Of a DNA stretch of 7,370 nucleotides, positions 5,340-7,370 are shown piece after piece. A program made the position numbers and the translations under genes. The stretch is from Methanobacteriota archaeon (GTDB taxonomy: Archaea > Methanobacteriota > Methanobacteria > Methanobacteriales > Methanobacteriaceae): positions 1 to 7,370 of the forward strand of contig JAEZAV010000105.1 in NCBI GenBank assembly GCA_023430285.1, given 5' to 3'. The stretch's first letter is position 1. Every line of letters begins with the position of its first letter. The notes under the pieces are model-generated. The model had not been told where the DNA came from, made no database searches, and was given only the letters and a program-made list of their open reading frames with translations.

Positions 5340-6455
5340 TTTTACTGGCTCAACATTCCTGTAGAGGGTGTCCCTTTCAGCGGGAACCCTTCCCATATTT
5401 TCAATTATCCTCTGAAAAGTTTCAGGGTTGGTTCTAACACCATGCTGGGCACCTGCAGATTTGGATATGTTTTCTTCCCCAAGTGTTCCACCCAGATCAT
5501 TTGCACCTGCAGTTAAGCAAACCTGTGCAAATTTGAAACCCAGTTTAACCCAAGATACTTGGATGTTTGGGATCAGATCCCCAAACATCAACCTTGCAAC
5601 GGCATAAACCTTAAGATCCTCAATTCCAGTGGATCCCGGACTTGAAATACCCTTCCGGAATATTGGTGTGTTCTTGTGCATGAAAGTGAGCGGTACGAAC
5701 TCTGTGAATCCTCCAGTTCTCCTTTGTATCTGTCTTAAGGTGTCAATATGGTTCACCCTATCCTTCAATTCTTCGATGTGGCCATACATCATGGTGCAGG
5801 TTGTTGGAATTCCTGTTTTATGAGCTGTTTCAACGACTTCGATCCACTTGGCAGTGTTCATCTTACTCGGACAAAGCACCTTTCTCACATCATCGTTCAA
5901 TATTTCTGCTGCGTTACCAGGAATTGAGTCCAGTCCTGCTTCCTTCAACATCTTCAGTTCTTCAGACAGTTCCATATCAGAATTTTGGGCACCGTACAAG
6001 ATTTCCATTGGTGAAAATGCGTGTATGTAAATGTCTGGAAGTTCTTTTCTAATGTCTATGAGCAGTTTTTGATAGTAATAGGCATCTACATCGGGATGTA
6101 ATCCGCCCTGTATACATACTTCCTTTGCTCCATTGTTCCATGCTGCTTTAGCCCTTCTAACAACTTCTTCGTTTGAAAGGAAGTAGGCTTCGGTGCTTGA
6201 TTCGTCACATTTAAATGCACAAAATCCACAAGTTCCTGTGCAAACATTTGTAAAGTTTATATTCCAATTCTTCACGTAGGTAACATTGCTTCCTACAAGT
6301 TCCTCACGACGCATATCTGCAGCGATTAAAAGTGCTTGAAGTTCTCTACCCGTAGACTTAATGAGTGTTAAACCTTCATCATTAGATATTACGGTGTTTA
6401 AAGATTTTTCTAATATCTCTTCTGTATAGCTGTCGATGTTTAACTGCTCAAACAT
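5331..6455 (-). CDS. cofH: CofH: 4-hydroxyphenyl transferase subunit of F0 synthase
   Basis: CofH is a radical SAM enzyme that joins the hydroxybenzyl unit of tyrosine to 5-amino-6-ribitylaminouracil. CofG then closes the ring to give F0, the deazaflavin core of coenzyme F420, the main hydride carrier of methanogenesis. The 374-residue length is normal. The cluster motif is CTGTCGFC (C72, C76, C79), preceded by NINFTN. EVCIQGGLHPD (112-122), HAFSPMEI (145-152), DSIPGNAAEIL (176-186) and GANDLGGTLGEENISKSAGA (317-336) are the hallmarks of the CofG/CofH/MqnC/MqnE group. Membership of CofH within it is inferred from overall pattern and the methanogen setting. cofG is not in the window. No good Shine-Dalgarno sequence precedes the ATG (GAAATTCC), suggesting a weak or nearly leaderless start. 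The gene is divergent from the histone gene and leads the cofH-marR-GNAT cluster. Confidence 0.92.
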   Translation of the reverse strand: MFEQLNIDSYTEEILEKSLNTVISNDEGLTLIKSTGRELQALLIAADMRREELVGSNVTYVKNWNINFTNVCTGTCGFCAFKCDESSTEAYFLSNEEVVRRAKAAWNNGAKEVCIQGGLHPDVDAYYYQKLLIDIRKELPDIYIHAFSPMEILYGAQNSDMELSEELKMLKEAGLDSIPGNAAEILNDDVRKVLCPSKMNTAKWIEVVETAHKTGIPTTCTMMYGHIEELKDRVNHIDTLRQIQRRTGGFTEFVPLTFMHKNTPIFRKGISSPGSTGIEDLKVYAVARLMFGDLIPNIQVSWVKLGFKFAQVCLTAGANDLGGTLGEENISKSAGAQHGVRTNPETFQRIIENMGRVPAERDTLYRNVEPVKKI

Positions 6456-6566
6456 GGAATTTCATATTCATGTTAGTACGCTTAAAACTTTTGGTTGGAT
6501 ATTGATCTCTCCGACTCGCCTACCATTGTAAAAGTTGTGGCTAAAAATCCAACTAAAACCGATAGT

Positions 6567-6604
6567 TTTAAATATTAATTATCCCTAGGATAAATAGGAG
6601 GTGA
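6567..6604 (+). promoter_or_regulatory. Histone promoter: TATA box and exact Shine-Dalgarno sequence
   Basis: TTTAAATA at 6567-6574 fits the archaeal TATA consensus closely. GGAGGTGA at 6597-6604 is a full-length complement to the archaeal 16S rRNA 3' end, 4 bases before the ATG. The expected start site, about 25 bases after the box, falls near 6590-6595 and gives a very short leader. The strength of both elements suits a highly expressed chromatin protein. Confidence 0.7.
6579..6593. promoter_or_regulatory. Palindrome TTATCC-CTA-GGATAA at the histone start site
   Basis: Exact six-base arms (6579-6584 and 6588-6593) flank CTA. The element lies between the TATA box and the Shine-Dalgarno sequence, where the transcript should begin, so a bound protein would repress. 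It could equally be chance in AT-rich DNA. No regulator is identified. Confidence 0.4.
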
Positions 6605-6608
6605 AATT

Positions 6609-6815
6609 ATGGCCGAATTACCAATTGCTCCAGTTGGAAGGATCATAAAAAACGCTGGTGCTCAAAGAATAAGTGATGATGCAAAAGAGGCATTAGCTAA
6701 ATCACTCGAAGAAAAGGGTGAAGAAATAGCTAAGAAAGCTGTTGAACTTGCAAAACACGCTGGAAGAAAAACTGTCAAAGCAGACGACATAGACATGGCT
6801 GTTAAAACAGCCTAA
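6609..6815 (+). CDS. Archaeal histone, HMf family
   Basis: This 68-residue protein is a bare histone fold without tails. It forms dimers that stack and wrap DNA in archaeal chromatin. ELPIAPVGRIIKNAGAQRIS (3-22) is the family's invariant start: R11 and R20 contact DNA, and GRKTVKADDIDMAV (52-65) carries the second loop with K54 and T55. By alignment from memory with M. fervidus HMfB, L47, H50 and D60 occupy the residues used for dimer-dimer stacking, so long polymers should be possible. It ends in AVKTA, slightly shorter and less basic than the RRFKK end of HMfB. It has its own strong promoter, Shine-Dalgarno site and T-rich terminator, so it is probably monocistronic. Methanobacteriales usually have two or more histone paralogues; this is one of them. 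Confidence 0.97.
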   Translation: MAELPIAPVGRIIKNAGAQRISDDAKEALAKSLEEKGEEIAKKAVELAKHAGRKTVKADDIDMAVKTA

Positions 6816-6847
6816 TTTTCTTCTTTTTTATTTTGTTTTAATTTTTC
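6816..6847 (+). terminator. T-rich terminator of the histone gene
   Basis: Directly after the stop codon the + strand reads as T-runs of 4, 6, 4, 4 and 5 with few interruptions and no hairpin. This is the usual intrinsic termination signal of archaeal RNA polymerase. Confidence 0.7.
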
Positions 6848-6907
6848 TGGTTTTATTTTAAAAATTAACTGTTTTAATGCTGATTATTAATACCGATTTT
6901 TTTATTA

Positions 6908-6919
6908 TTCCATATGGAA
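6908..6919. promoter_or_regulatory. 12-bp palindrome TTCCATATGGAA upstream of the rubrerythrin gene
   Basis: This is a perfect dyad with no spacer, about 70 bases before the rubrerythrin ATG and roughly 20 bases before the likely promoter box. The position suits an upstream activator or repressor site for an oxidative-stress gene. The cognate protein is unknown. Confidence 0.4.
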
Positions 6920-6936
6920 CGAACGTTTCAAAAAGG

Positions 6937-6982
6937 ATTTATTCCACTGAAATTATAGTGTAATTGATATTTATTTGGAGGT
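6937..6982 (+). promoter_or_regulatory. Probable promoter and Shine-Dalgarno site of the rubrerythrin gene
   Basis: ATTTATTC at 6937-6944, preceded by the purine run AAAAAGG, is the best-placed TATA-like box; a start near 6965 would leave a leader of about 25 bases. GGAGGT at 6977-6982 is a strong Shine-Dalgarno match 8 bases before the ATG. The ribosome-binding site is secure and the TATA box tentative. TTATAG at 6953-6958 is a second candidate but is too close to the gene. Confidence 0.5.
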
Positions 6983-6990
6983 TTGAAATT

Positions 6991-7370
6991 ATGAGTTCAA
7001 AAGAAAATTTAATGGAAGCATTTGCAGGTGAATCTCAAGCTAATAGAAAATACTTAGCATTTGCTAAAAAAGCTGATGAAGAAGGTTTCAGTCAAGTGGC
7101 TAAACTTTTCAGGGCTGCAGCAGCTGCTGAAACTGTGCATGCACACAACCATCTTGAAATTGCCGGTGGAATCAACGATACAGAGGCAAATTTGAAAGAT
7201 GCAATCGAGGGAGAAACTTTTGAATTCACTACCATGTACCCTAACTTCATTGCAGAAGCTAAAGCTGAAAAGGAAGATGCTGCAAGGTGGACCTTTGATG
7301 TGGCAAACAGTGTAGAACAGATCCATGCTGATCTCTACAAGAATGCCCTTGAAAATCTTGGAAAAAATTC
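6991..7370 (+). CDS. rbr: Rubrerythrin (peroxide reductase), N-terminal part cut by the window edge
   Basis: The first 126 residues of a rubrerythrin are present. The enzyme is a cytoplasmic diiron protein that reduces hydrogen peroxide to water and protects anaerobes from oxidative stress. The four-helix ferritin-like domain is almost complete, with the diiron ligands in place: E14 (GESQANRKY), E47 and H50 (AETVHAHNH), E75 and E78 (GETFEF, followed by TTMYP), and E109 and H112 (SVEQIHADLY). The C-terminal rubredoxin-like FeS4 domain, which feeds electrons to the diiron site in most members, would lie beyond 7370 and cannot be confirmed. The gene has its own promoter region, separated from the histone gene by 175 bp that includes the histone terminator and a 12-bp palindrome. 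In methanogens the electrons may come through rubredoxin and F420-linked proteins, but nothing here shows the donor. Confidence 0.94.
   Translation, partial: MSSKENLMEAFAGESQANRKYLAFAKKADEEGFSQVAKLFRAAAAAETVHAHNHLEIAGGINDTEANLKDAIEGETFEFTTMYPNFIAEAKAEKEDAARWTFDVANSVEQIHADLYKNALENLGKN

Noticed and set aside
5184..5516. Open frame of 110 codons on the + strand
   Set aside because: It is antisense to the marR start and cofH end, both well supported.
6506..6524. Short GC-richer patch (CTCTCCGACTCGCCTACC) in the cofH-histone gap, considered as a tRNA remnant or small RNA
   Set aside because: No tRNA T-loop or acceptor pairing is visible on either strand, and it is too short to support an RNA gene call.
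6494..6553. GTTGGAT and ATCCAAC inverted arms flanking 46 bp in the cofH-histone gap
   Set aside because: Seven-base arms with a long spacer are expected by chance and no function fits.
7054..7326. Open frame of 90 codons on the - strand, cysteine-, serine- and phenylalanine-rich
   Set aside because: It is antisense to rubrerythrin, whose diiron ligands are all in place; the composition is typical of a shadow frame.

Overview
The window looks like chromosome of a hydrogenotrophic methanogen of the order Methanobacteriales, probably Methanobacterium or a close relative. The evidence is a tail-less HMf-type archaeal histone, a CofH enzyme for coenzyme F420 biosynthesis, a stand-alone archaeal Elp3, an AT-rich base composition, TTTAAATA-type TATA boxes, GGAGGTGA ribosome-binding sites and T-tract terminators. 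The genus is an inference from gene content and sequence style, not from a database match.

Left part, mostly + strand: the start of a PRC-barrel protein runs off the left edge on the - strand (1-91) and is divergent from a membrane site-2 protease with two CBS domains (243-1310). Next come elp3 (tRNA wobble-uridine modification, 1428-3056), deoC only 23 bp behind it (deoxyribose-phosphate aldolase, 3080-3745), and a small cyclophilin-fold protein of the TM1367 type (3845-4201).

Middle part, - strand: reading leftwards from 6455, cofH (F420 precursor synthesis), a MarR-family regulator and a GNAT acetyltransferase follow each other with gaps of only 15 and 32 bp. The GNAT gene converges on the cyclophilin-like gene and their stop codons overlap. 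A perfect 10+1+10 palindrome lies between marR and the GNAT gene and covers the marR stop codon. It is the best candidate for a MarR operator and the most interesting non-coding signal in the window.

Right part, + strand: a histone gene divergent from cofH has a clear promoter, an exact Shine-Dalgarno sequence and a T-rich terminator. A rubrerythrin (peroxide defence) gene begins at 6991 and is cut by the right edge. Short palindromes precede both genes.

Most of the window is conserved archaeal housekeeping, and I find no phage, insertion sequence, CRISPR array, tRNA or rRNA. No intergenic stretch exceeds about 175 bases. The part least explained by known biology is the MarR-operator-GNAT module attached to cofH. 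I see no convincing evidence of an entirely new multi-gene system.
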